DNA of 44,190 nucleotides. It comes from Candidatus Pacearchaeota archaeon (lineage in GTDB: Archaea; Nanoarchaeota; Nanoarchaeia; Pacearchaeales; GW2011-AR1). The position numbers and the translations under genes are program-made. Below, piece after piece: positions 8,129 to 16,800 of this stretch. The first letter of the stretch is position 1, and every line of letters begins with the position of its first letter. The notes below the pieces were generated by a model. That model had not been told where the DNA came from, searched no databases, and saw nothing but the letters and a program-made list of their open reading frames with translations. The DNA lies in assembly GCA_023228245.1 (NCBI GenBank), contig JALOBN010000017.1:1-44190 (forward strand), given 5' to 3'.

Positions 8129-8173
8129 GCCCTGCTACTGATCGGCCACCGACAACCAAGTCAGTAGCAGGGC
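8129..8173 (-). terminator. Strong hairpin behind the major capsid gene
   Basis: A perfect 13-bp inverted repeat (GCCCTGCTACTGA at 8129-8141 with its complement at 8161-8173) encloses a 19-nt loop that itself can form TCGG-TGG-CCGA. It lies just after the major capsid stop in the direction of transcription. Only a weak T-rich stretch (GGTTAGTGTGTTG) follows, so it may be a partial terminator or an RNA-stabilising stem that lets capsid mRNA exceed downstream genes. Confidence 0.55.
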
Positions 8174-8189
8174 ATCCGGCAATTCATCG

Positions 8190-9362
8190 TCAGGCAGCGG
8201 AACCATGACAAATGCCGCTCTTGCCTGCATACGTAGCGCGTACCTGCGGGACCATGATGCACATCACCTTGAAGTTCAACCGCATACCGCCAACGGATTC
8301 CCATTGTACCGTGGTGATATTCATGCCAATAACAGCGCGAGCTACGTCACTGGTCATCTGGATCAAGACCATGCTGAACGTGCTGGTGAAGAAGTCCAAG
8401 GTCTTGACTGCTGTAATACCCTTGACATTTTCCAATCGCTGACGCAACGTCTGCGTCGGAGCTACCATGCCACTAGTTGCCTTGGCATAGTAGTCACCAT
8501 CAAGGTATTGGTCCCAATCACTGCTGACATACAGCATGTAGGGACCCATGAAGTTGTCAAGATACAACATCTGACGCATGGCCAACACGTCATTCAACGT
8601 TGTCTCAGGAGTCCAACCCACAGCGGTTGGCTTAGTCAAATCAGCCTTGATGTTACGGTTGGGATGGGTCGTATATCCATAAACCTGACTGGTCTCGCTA
8701 TACGGAGTGGAATCACCGTAAGTCAATCCAGTCTGCATTCCAATCGTATCTTTCTCAATCATCTCCGCTACTCGACGGCCAGCGGCTTCGGCCATCGTTA
8801 GATCCAGCGGAGAACCGCCAGACCGGCTGATATTCAGCACTCGCGAGCTGAAGTAGAAGTCACTGTGAGTAATGGGCAGTGGCAAACCGTGACGGGCATA
8901 CAGCGGAGTGTCCGTGCGTCCTTCGGTCAAGCCATCCATATCCTGCACGGCTTCACCAGGATCGCTCATGGATTCGCTTTCCAGAATGCTCTTCGACATC
9001 CCGTTGAATCCGCCATAGGTATTGGCAGCCGCTAGGTCAGCCCAAGCTGACAGTCGCTGACGAGCCTCGCGCTGCACCACAGTATCCATCAGCGACCACT
9101 CATCCTTACGCAACGTGGCAGCGTTGAACACCGGGCTATCGATGCCAAGGTTGCGAAGGTTGCTAATCAAGTGATTCTCGTAGATGGGCTCAGTCAGCTT
9201 GGTTTGCTGATTGAACCGAGTACGTCCCGTATTCACAGTGACGCATGGGCGACCCTGACTGTCACGATAAGGACGCATAAGCCCAGGGTCAAACCGACAG
9301 CCGGCCATCTGCTGAGCAACAGGCCCGTAACCTTGGCCATTCAAAACAAAGTCTACAAACAT
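8190..9362 (-). CDS. Major capsid protein (HK97 fold, encapsulin-like)
   Basis: The ATG at 9362 (MFVDFVLNGQGYGPVAQQMA) follows AGGAG, giving 390 residues, normal for a capsid protein. The segment LRKDEWSLMDTVVQREARQR and then LSAWADLAAAN resembles the N-arm region of encapsulin-related phage capsids; later PITHSDFYFSSRVL, YMLYVSSDWDQYLDGDYY and DFFTSTFSMVLIQMTSDVAR fit the P- and A-domain of this group. Its place between the decoration-like protein and the connectors, with a hairpin behind, supports the call. It would be matured by the DUF2213-type protease encoded upstream. Confidence 0.85.
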   Translation of the reverse strand: MFVDFVLNGQGYGPVAQQMAGCRFDPGLMRPYRDSQGRPCVTVNTGRTRFNQQTKLTEPIYENHLISNLRNLGIDSPVFNAATLRKDEWSLMDTVVQREARQRLSAWADLAAANTYGGFNGMSKSILESESMSDPGEAVQDMDGLTEGRTDTPLYARHGLPLPITHSDFYFSSRVLNISRSGGSPLDLTMAEAAGRRVAEMIEKDTIGMQTGLTYGDSTPYSETSQVYGYTTHPNRNIKADLTKPTAVGWTPETTLNDVLAMRQMLYLDNFMGPYMLYVSSDWDQYLDGDYYAKATSGMVAPTQTLRQRLENVKGITAVKTLDFFTSTFSMVLIQMTSDVARAVIGMNITTVQWESVGGMRLNFKVMCIMVPQVRATYAGKSGICHGSAA

Positions 9363-9428
9363 GCTTTCTCTCCTATGCTGGTTTCGGCTGATGCCGAATT
9401 TAGTCAATTACCCTCTCTGACTTGATGA

Positions 9429-9914
9429 TCAATAACCCGTGTATCGGCACCACACCAAGCTTCCAGTCACCGTGACATCAGCCGTAGTTTCCATCACCAC
9501 AAATGGCTCGATCTCCGGGCTGCCAGTGGTAGCCACGCAAGTCCCATCGCCGTCATTGGGGATAAGCAAATCCCCAATAGCTAGGCTATCTCCTGTGCTG
9601 GTGCCTGCCGCCGATACCAGGATGTTTACCTCATCACCAGGCAATGGACAATACAGGAAAGCCCGATCTCCATCAGCATAAGCGGAGGTTGCCGCCTTGC
9701 CTTGCAACTGGTCTTCTCGCAGGATGTACAACGGACCGAGCGGCCGATTACCATCGGCATCTCGGTTGTAAGCCTCATAGGTAAAACGACCACCCACCGG
9801 TTCCGTAGCAGCTTTGACCTGCATGATCGTGCCGGGATACGGCGTACCACTCACAGTCCCCTCGACAAACTTGCCGCGAGGATTCGCTTCAACAACAATG
9901 TTATTTCCCTTCAT
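9429..9914 (-). CDS. Putative capsid decoration / head-stabilising protein
   Basis: The protein has 161 residues and is beta-rich throughout: VEGTVSGTPYPGTIMQVKAA, PLGPLYILREDQLQGKAATS, YCPLPGDEVNILVSAAGTST, SLAIGDLLIPNDGDGTCVAT. This arrangement and the position between scaffold and major capsid genes match phage decoration proteins (DUF2190-like or lambda gpD position). It likely binds the outside of the expanded capsid. AGGAG lies 8 nt before the ATG. Confidence 0.6.
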   Translation of the reverse strand: MKGNNIVVEANPRGKFVEGTVSGTPYPGTIMQVKAATEPVGGRFTYEAYNRDADGNRPLGPLYILREDQLQGKAATSAYADGDRAFLYCPLPGDEVNILVSAAGTSTGDSLAIGDLLIPNDGDGTCVATTGSPEIEPFVVMETTADVTVTGSLVWCRYTGY

Positions 9915-9973
9915 ATTCTCGTCTCCTGCACTTGAGATTCAGTTTCATTGAGTCAACACTTATGGAGTAGTGG

Positions 9974-10558
9974 TTACTTGCCCCACTCCATCGACGGCAA
10001 TTCCAGGATATCGTTCGGATCAACAGCATCCGTACGAGACTGGTTGAATGCCGGAGCCATACCTAAGTAATTTGCCGTCGGCATAGGATTCAATGCAACC
10101 TGGCTTACTGGCATCAAAGCCAAGTCTGCCTGCAAGTCAGACAGGTCTCTGGTTTGCAGACGATCCATTTGAGCCTTGCGCACATTCTCATCGTTGATGT
10201 TGGCTACCAAGCGATTGATGATCGCGTTCTTCTCCTGGGCTTCAATGGCTTGAGCATTCGCCACTACACGGCGGACAGGCAACGGCGCTTGCTCCATCCA
10301 CTCCTGGTCAGTCAGCTTGTGCACCTGATTGGTGGCCAACTGCTGCACCTGAGCCTTAGCGGCAACAGCTTCCTCTTCAGCAGCCTTCAGTCTTTGGTTT
10401 GCTGCCATCGTCTTCTTGCGGCATTCCTCCATCGTCATGAGGGTTTCGTCCTTCATGGCATTCAACGTCTCACGATCCTTCTCAGTCCAACCGCAATCAC
10501 CGCAGTTGCCGATCAGGTCGTCTACAATTCGCTTCTTGTCATTCGCATTCAGAGCCAT
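9974..10558 (-). CDS. Scaffolding protein from an internal start (lambda Nu3-like)
   Basis: Inside the protease-scaffold frame, codon 764 is an ATG at 10558 (MALNANDKKRIVDDLIGNCG) with AAGGAG 8 nt upstream, as good as any start in the window. Translation from here gives 194 residues: a helical N-terminus with NCGDCGW, a coiled coil (TMEECRKKTMAANQRLKAAE), and a C-terminal tail ending DILELPSMEWGK. This mirrors lambda, where Nu3 scaffold is made from an internal start within protease gene C. Expression of the short form is inferred. Confidence 0.6.
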   Translation of the reverse strand: MALNANDKKRIVDDLIGNCGDCGWTEKDRETLNAMKDETLMTMEECRKKTMAANQRLKAAEEEAVAAKAQVQQLATNQVHKLTDQEWMEQAPLPVRRVVANAQAIEAQEKNAIINRLVANINDENVRKAQMDRLQTRDLSDLQADLALMPVSQVALNPMPTANYLGMAPAFNQSRTDAVDPNDILELPSMEWGK

Positions 10559-12847
10559 ACTTGGTTCTCCTTGTTGGCTATTAGTTACAGACGACTCATC
10601 GGCAACATCCGAATCTTCGTCACCTGAATCACCACCCTCGTCTTCATCATAATCCGCGTCTTCACCGCTACCGTCTTCATCAGCATCATCGCCAATGTCA
10701 TCCGCCTCATCAGACTCGTCTAACGCCTCTTCTTCGTCGTTATCAGCAACTACAACACCCTCATCTAATTCCTCTTGGTCTGGTCGCCCACCACCGTCAT
10801 TGCCCACAGATTCATATTCATGGGGATTATCGTCATTTACAACACGGTCATCATAATTACCTACCAAGTTTAGAATATCGACCCTAGACTCTAGGTTGGT
10901 AGTAATTACTTCAACTAGAACATCTCTTTTTCGGTTTTGGGCCCTAACCACATGCTCAGCGCCCTTGTTGCTCCAAGCAGTTTCTGATTTCGTTCGTCCT
11001 GCGTATTCTGTAAACCCCTGAGATTTCAAAACATCCCCAATCTTTGAAATAACTTCCCTGGGTTTATGAGTGGGGATCGACTTCAGTACAGAAGTTCTAT
11101 TGCCTATTGTTTTGGCCGTGTCTTTATTGAACTTTGATCCAATTGCTGCCTCGACAGCACTTCTAATGCTTGCTCCTTTTCCACCAATAACGTCTCCACC
11201 CCCCGCAGCGCAAGGCTTAAACTGATTGCACCCTTCTGGGTTTGCATTGCCCACTGCCTCGTCTACGTAGTCAACAACCTTATTGACTAGAATAGGTTCA
11301 CCAGTTAGTGAGGCAGTTCCGCTTTTGTCTTTCGTGTAACCTTGCTTGAATAGTTGGTCACCACTACGATAAATGAAGTGGCTATTGAGTACCTTGACAA
11401 TCTTGGGTTGCTCAGTTACTTCCTCTTCAACTGCCTGATCTTCATTCACTGCTTCGGTAGCAGCCATAGGGGGATTCTTTTTCTTGCAGACGTTACTAGT
11501 AAGGTCTTGACTCTTAGTCAGTGTGACTGATTTGATTTTGCTAGATGGAAACAAGCTAACAGCGGTAGATGCCCCTTCCTTACGAAACCAGATACCCTTA
11601 GATTCACCTGACCCAACTTTGGTAATGTTACCTGAATGTTTTTCCATCCCTCCGCCAATATCAAACTCAGCTTCGATTTTCATTCCCTTTTTAGCTTCTT
11701 TGAATAGCTTGAGTTTGCTTTCATTACTGCCGTCATAATCTCTAGAAGCCCCTTTTTTGGATTGCCCGCTTCTACCCCCACTTCCTGTATACTGATTGAT
11801 GCCCTGTGGATTAGCATTGCTGACTTGTTTATGCAATTTCTGATTCAGTTTGGCCACGATTGCCTCCTGATTATTCGTTGACTTAGAGGCAATAATGCCT
11901 CCCATATTCTGGTAGATACGGGCTACAACAGCCCAATACATGTCACCGGTGTATTTGCCCTTGTCAGCAGCAGCCTTAGCTCGTTCCCATTTGGTCTCGT
12001 CAACAGCCCAGTTTGGTGGATTCTGATTCAACTCAGCCTTCTGCTTAGCTGCATCTGCTCCCAACTCTTTATCTTGGTCAGTCAGGGTAACTGTCCCTAG
12101 CTGCGCATGATCGTGGGCTTCACCTCTACCTGTGCCAGCATTGAGGGGCTTGAAGTGACCGGTATTCTTGGAGTGGGGTTGTCCAATAGCATTGATCAAC
12201 AGGGATTGAAGTTGGCGGTGAATAGAATGGGTAGCCGAATCAGAATTAAGCAGAAGCGTCGTCAACTGCTCCTTCGTTGGTCTACTGGAGCGATTGGCTA
12301 ATACCCCACACCCATCACGCAGAGAGCAAGCGCCTACTTGATCTGGAAGAATTGCCAAGTGGTCTGGCTGGTAGCCTTCAGCCACATGACTATAGGGCGT
12401 GCCCTTGTAGGCAGAACCTAAAGGGGCTTTCTTGTTGGACGTGAAGAGCCCAGTAGACAATTCAATGGGTTGGCCAGACCGTAGACGGTGGACAATACGA
12501 GGGTCTACCTTGGTGGTCTTTTCTACATCGAACCAACCATAACCCCGCAACACCCCGTCCTTATCAGTGTAGGGATGTTTGACCAAGCCAATACCAACAT
12601 TGCGAAGGACTCCAGAGTCAGCAGCGCTAATGTGGTGCCCATCCTTCATTGGATGGTTGACCACCATTGGCACGCCATCCCAGTCTGGCTCACTCTGGCG
12701 GATAGCCTCAGGCGTGTAGAGTAACGGTCCCTTGGAACCGTTTAATACCTGGGGTCGAAGAAAGGTAACGGGAGCAACGAGGAATTCACGTCCCTCGCGC
12801 TTGATGCTGCGGACTTTAGAGGATAGGTTGGCCAGTACCCTTTCCAT
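9974..12847 (-). CDS. Prohead protease (DUF2213-like) fused to scaffold, with inserted extra domains
   Basis: The product is 957 residues. Residues 1-186 match phage DUF2213 prohead-protease-like proteins (VPMVVNHP, VAEGYQPDHLAILPDQVGAC, SLRDGCG). Residues 270-317 hold a small helical module (NPPNWAVDETKWERAKAAAD, AVVARIYQNMGG). Then come linker signature 1 (NANPQGINQYTG, 344-355), a beta-rich domain (about 374-445), linker signature 2 (NANPEGCNQFKPCAAGGG, 534-551) and an unknown domain (about 560-660). A very acidic stretch (about 672-755) leads to the helical scaffold (764-957). Usual proteins of this type are far shorter. It should cleave head proteins inside the procapsid and itself be packaged or degraded. 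Confidence 0.8.
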   Translation of the reverse strand: MERVLANLSSKVRSIKREGREFLVAPVTFLRPQVLNGSKGPLLYTPEAIRQSEPDWDGVPMVVNHPMKDGHHISAADSGVLRNVGIGLVKHPYTDKDGVLRGYGWFDVEKTTKVDPRIVHRLRSGQPIELSTGLFTSNKKAPLGSAYKGTPYSHVAEGYQPDHLAILPDQVGACSLRDGCGVLANRSSRPTKEQLTTLLLNSDSATHSIHRQLQSLLINAIGQPHSKNTGHFKPLNAGTGRGEAHDHAQLGTVTLTDQDKELGADAAKQKAELNQNPPNWAVDETKWERAKAAADKGKYTGDMYWAVVARIYQNMGGIIASKSTNNQEAIVAKLNQKLHKQVSNANPQGINQYTGSGGRSGQSKKGASRDYDGSNESKLKLFKEAKKGMKIEAEFDIGGGMEKHSGNITKVGSGESKGIWFRKEGASTAVSLFPSSKIKSVTLTKSQDLTSNVCKKKNPPMAATEAVNEDQAVEEEVTEQPKIVKVLNSHFIYRSGDQLFKQGYTKDKSGTASLTGEPILVNKVVDYVDEAVGNANPEGCNQFKPCAAGGGDVIGGKGASIRSAVEAAIGSKFNKDTAKTIGNRTSVLKSIPTHKPREVISKIGDVLKSQGFTEYAGRTKSETAWSNKGAEHVVRAQNRKRDVLVEVITTNLESRVDILNLVGNYDDRVVNDDNPHEYESVGNDGGGRPDQEELDEGVVVADNDEEEALDESDEADDIGDDADEDGSGEDADYDEDEGGDSGDEDSDVADESSVTNSQQGEPSMALNANDKKRIVDDLIGNCGDCGWTEKDRETLNAMKDETLMTMEECRKKTMAANQRLKAAEEEAVAAKAQVQQLATNQVHKLTDQEWMEQAPLPVRRVVANAQAIEAQEKNAIINRLVANINDENVRKAQMDRLQTRDLSDLQADLALMPVSQVALNPMPTANYLGMAPAFNQSRTDAVDPNDILELPSMEWGK

Positions 12848-12868
12848 GGCCGAACTATAGCCAAGTCA

Positions 12869-12896
12869 GCTATAGAGCCTGAGGGACTTATGACAA
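12869..12896 (-). promoter_or_regulatory. Candidate sigma70-type promoter before the protease-scaffold gene
   Basis: On the minus strand TTGTCA (12891-12896) and TATAGC (12869-12874) are spaced by 16 nt. Transcription would begin about 14 nt before the start codon at 12847. It lies downstream of a terminator-like hairpin, so the two could mark an operon border. No clear Shine-Dalgarno precedes the protease ATG. Confidence 0.4.
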
Positions 12897-12906
12897 AGGC
12901 GTACCG

Positions 12907-12926
12907 TAAGGGTAGCCTTACCCTTA
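12907..12926. other. Short perfect hairpin
   Basis: TAAGGGTA at 12907-12914 and TACCCTTA at 12919-12926 form an 8-bp stem with a 4-base loop. It sits just upstream of the candidate -35 box at 12891-12896, so it could be an operator or part of a leader of a longer transcript. Confidence 0.4.
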
Positions 12927-12980
12927 ACCTAGCCCATAGAATGGACTATAGAGGCCCTGGCATTGCTTGTAGAGCGACGG

Positions 12981-13030
12981 GGCGCAATAAATAACCCCTA
13001 GTGCCCACCCTCACAGGCAAGCACTAGGGG
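12981..13030 (-). terminator. Rho-independent terminator candidate
   Basis: A perfect 10-bp stem (CCCCTAGTGC at 12995-13004 with GCACTAGGGG at 13021-13030) has a 16-nt loop. In the minus direction it is followed directly by TTATTTATTG. It would end transcripts coming through the MuF-wHTH-small-gene operon before the protease-scaffold gene. The rest of 12848-13103 holds only the hairpin and promoter listed separately. Confidence 0.65.
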
Positions 13031-13103
13031 CCTTCCCCAAGCAACCCACAACACAGCGGTCTTACACCAACACCTACATTATACCCGTTTTGCCTTAGAC
13101 AAA

Positions 13104-13301
13104 CTAGGTATCCCAGTCTTCTAGCAAGCCCCGAAACTTACGATACACCAGAGTCGCATTGTAAACATCGCCCCAAGCCTCTGCAAATTGCAGACACCAT
13201 CTGGCTTGTGTGTAGCTGGCCCCTTGGTTATCTAATGAATTCAGATCCCAAGTATTGAGTTTGAATTCTACAGCTAGTGATTCAATTTCCTTTGCATCCA
13301 T
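13104..13301 (-). CDS. Small hypothetical protein
   Basis: This 65-residue acidic helical protein (MDAKEIESLAVEFKLNTWDL, ARWCLQFAEAWGDVYNATLV) starts 15 nt after the stop of the 47-residue membrane gene. It is the last gene before the terminator at 12981-13030. The SD is weak (ACGG). No family recognised; the tight operon position is the main support. Confidence 0.5.
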   Translation of the reverse strand: MDAKEIESLAVEFKLNTWDLNSLDNQGASYTQARWCLQFAEAWGDVYNATLVYRKFRGLLEDWDT

Positions 13302-13316
13302 CGGTATTACCGTAAG

Positions 13317-13460
13317 TTAGGGCTTCCTGGGTAGAAACTTCAGCAGATAGAATGGCCAGCAGAACAGAACCCAGAAGATGGCAGGCACTATGGTCCATGG
13401 CTGGTTTTTGTCTAACCATTCCTCGACACAGTCAATAAATGTAAGAATCTCTTTTACCAT
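13317..13460 (-). CDS. 47-residue membrane protein
   Basis: The ATG at 13458-13460 overlaps the stop of the wHTH gene in ATGA. The product reads MVKEILTFIDCVEEWLDKNQ, then a hydrophobic helix (TIVPAIFWVLFCWPFYLLKF) and a basic end (LPRKP). It is a single-pass membrane peptide in the middle of head genes, which is an odd place for one. Possible roles are a holin-like or superinfection-exclusion peptide. Support comes from the overlap and the clean membrane topology. Confidence 0.6.
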   Translation of the reverse strand: MVKEILTFIDCVEEWLDKNQPWTIVPAIFWVLFCWPFYLLKFLPRKP

Positions 13461-13813
13461 CAGTGATACCCGTTTGTAGCAGAGGCCAGTAATCGCACAT
13501 GTCGGTAGGCAATGCGTCTATTCCACAACTCACAGATGATGTCGTGACCCATTGGTCGCAGTTTCTTACGAATGTCTGATATGTGATTGTTGAGATTAAC
13601 TCGACTGGTATCATCAGGTGTCATTAAAGCACAAGTCAACTCATTGCGTAAGTGTGGGAGACCATCATTCAGTATACGCAACAGTACAATCTGAGTAGGA
13701 GTGAACTTCTCCCTGAGCTGTTGGAAGACTTCACTACCAACTGTGGCATTTTCTGTTGGTTGCTGATTTACTGGTTGGGCAGACGATTCTGTCATACTTA
13801 GGGATTCCTTCAT
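13460..13813 (-). CDS. Winged-helix DNA-binding protein
   Basis: The product is 117 residues from the ATG that overlaps the MuF stop in TAATG; a second ATG at 13795 would remove 6 residues. After a disordered Gln/Ser/Asn-rich start, residues from about 36 (FTPTQIVLLRILNDGLPHLR to VNLNNHISDIRKKLRPMGHD) match the OmpR-like winged-helix pattern: trans-helix, hydrophobic recognition helix HISDIRKKL, then the wing. It lacks a receiver domain. It may regulate the late operon or bind DNA during packaging; role is inferred from fold only. Confidence 0.65.
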   Translation of the reverse strand: MKESLSMTESSAQPVNQQPTENATVGSEVFQQLREKFTPTQIVLLRILNDGLPHLRNELTCALMTPDDTSRVNLNNHISDIRKKLRPMGHDIICELWNRRIAYRHVRLLASATNGYH

Positions 13814-16800
13814 TAACCAACCATGGATCGAGGACGTTTCTTACTGACTGACTTATCTACACCTTTCCAACGTGACTTGGCTTTTTGTTGGGCTAGTGTG
13901 CGCTTGCTACCCCTGGGAATCTCAGCCTTGATTGACTTGAGGAATGCCTTCTTAATGGCTGATGGTGAGCGGAGTTGTCCCTTCGTATCCTCGCCTACAT
14001 TGGCTGGGACAAGACTACACTGACAATTGGGATGACGTGGAATCAGTCCTCTAGCCTCGCTAACCTTCATTACGATACCTGCTAGTGGAGCACACAACTC
14101 ACATGGACTTGGATTACCCAAAGCAGTTACTCCCATACCACTTGTAGACCACTCAACTGCCACTCCTACATCTTCGACACCCAGCTTATCCATCGCATCT
14201 AGTTGTCCTTCTGCATGTGCACGAATTGTTTCTGTGCGAGCCACAGTTGTTGCTTGATTCCTGTAGGCATCTAATACGTCGTTCATCTCTCGCCCTACTT
14301 CACGTGGGCTTTTACCCTGAATGATACCATCGGTTAAGTATCGTTGCAGCTTCGTGGAGGCAGTATCCGTAACTCCCTTGATGTCTGTGTAGACTCGACC
14401 GGCTAGCAACTTCACCTTATCTACAGACACTTGATGACCGAAGGCACTGCGCAGAAACTCTTCCTTGCTGCCACGATAAAAATCCCTAGTCGATTCATCT
14501 TGGGCATAGCCTTTAGCGTAAGGCTTTTTCGTATCATCAAATGCACGACCTGCGCCTTGCTTGTAGCCCTCTTCAATATACCCTCGCCACCAGGCATCTC
14601 TGATTTGCTCCTCTAAGCTACCAAACATCTGCTCTTCTACAGTCTTGGCTAGCCATCTACGGAATGACTCTGCTTTCTCAGGTGATGTTTGGAATGAGAA
14701 GGCTTCATTAACAGAAATCCCCATCTGCATACCACCAGAGCTGAATAGTGCTAGTGTATCTGCTGGAGTTAAATCAGAGTTTACAACCCAGGTTGCCTTT
14801 TTCTTTTTACCTCGCCCAGATTCAACCCTGGTAACCTCGTGAACTTCTCCCTTGTCGTCTCTGTATTTGGCTTTTCCAGAAGCCAAATTTACGTCATGTA
14901 GCCAAGTTACCCTAACTTCCTTACCAGACAAGCCGGAGTGAGGTTTGGTTGAGGGGGTAGAAGAAGATCTATAGGCAACAACATTGACGACCTTAATGTC
15001 ATTCTCAGTGGTGATTTTCTGTACCTTGAATGACAGACCGCGCTCCAATACCACCTCCTCTAGTCCGCTAGGGATAGGCATTCCATTCACCCTTCCTTCT
15101 ACATTAATTCGCATTACTACTGGAGTATTGCCGTCATCCCCTCCAACAGCAAAATCAGCAGCTACTTGTCTGTTCGACGAAACTGAGGCGAATCCCTTAT
15201 CTTGAAATGAGTACCCTTCCCTTAAATTCTTCAAGATGTGGTGATGAGAAGGGTCTTCTTTATCGAGACTAATACCTCGATAGAGTTCTGTATTGCTTGC
15301 CACAGGACCTGCCTTAGCAATGGCATCATCCATTTTCTTGACATCCCTAGTGATGTGGCCTTCTCTAGCATCTTTATTTATCTGAGCAGAGTCAATAATC
15401 CATTTATCATACAACTGCTCATCACTTTTCGTGTCTTTAAGCTTACACGTAGCATCAACCCCGCCCCCGGGGCCGGTCGGGCAGAATGTGTTCTCTACTG
15501 GGTTTGCATTAGATACCGGAATTGAAGCCATAACCTCAGCATAGACTTTTCTCAACTGGGGTCCTACCAGCTCAGTACGACCAAGAGCCAGAGCTGCCGT
15601 AACCTCGGGGATAATCTCGGCTGGATGGCTCTTGGCGTAGTCCGATAGGTTCCATAGTTCTTTATCTGGTAGCCCATGCTTGCGGACTGCCGCCTGTACG
15701 TCAACCGTAGCCCTGTTGCCCAGAACGTGCCCGAGTTCATGGGCAAAAGTACCCTTAACCCGGTCTAATCCGTGGCTGTCTTCGTAGACAGAGAACCTAC
15801 CGCTGGAGTTCTCCCACTCCTGCCTGACTTGTTTCAATCGAGCTTTTTCCTTCTTGCTAGGTGATTCGGCTAGCTGGGCGTCAATCCGTTCTAGCATAGA
15901 AGCCCTAGTCTCTGCGTGCCTCCTACGTTTATCCAACAGTTCTTCTTTAGTAAATTTTAGAGACTCAGCTACCCGATCTGGATTCATTCCTACTGAGTTC
16001 GGTCCAGCCCATCCGTTCTCTTGATCTGGACCGAGTATCCCGCCGGCGGGCCCACCAGGAGCAGAACTGATCGTAACCTCCCCTAGCTTATGAGGGCCAA
16101 GTATACCATGGAGAACGTCCAAAACTTCATTGGCCTGAGCATCACTCAACCCAGGTAAATTGATCTTTTTAATGCTCGGTGAACTGATGATCGAGTGTCC
16201 GCCCTTACCGCATGTCGGGTCTACCCCACCTCCTTTTCCTGTTGGACAAAATGAGTTAACCGTCACTGACTCTTGCTCACGTCCTAAACTAGAGAATACC
16301 AATGTATCAAACTCCAGCTCATAACCATCAAGTCCAGTAGTCATGAACAGGTACTTGCCAGCAGTACCAGGCTTGAGGTAAGCAATCGTCAAGTGGGGTT
16401 GGTAGTTAGGGTGAGTATCAACGTGAGGCAACAACTCCAGTTTCTTGTGGGCCCGATGCAAATCATTGCCTTCAACATCAATCTTCAGTACGTCAGCATC
16501 AGGCAATTCAAATACCGAGAGCTTGCCTAACCTGGCTTGCACAACCCCAATATCCTTGATTACCTGTTGAGCTTGAGTGTATCCCAGGGTGATATTAGTA
16601 ATTACCGGATCATCAGAGTCAAACGTCCCTCGATTCTTGTGGGCTGACTTGACCTGATTTGGTCTGAATGCAATATAAGAGTCTCCCGTCCCCTCTATTT
16701 CATTTCTATATACAATGCCATCATACCCTTCCTTCTTAGCCTGTTTTATGCGTCTCTTCCACTCAGAGTCCCCACCATCCTCCCATCCTTCACCCACGTC

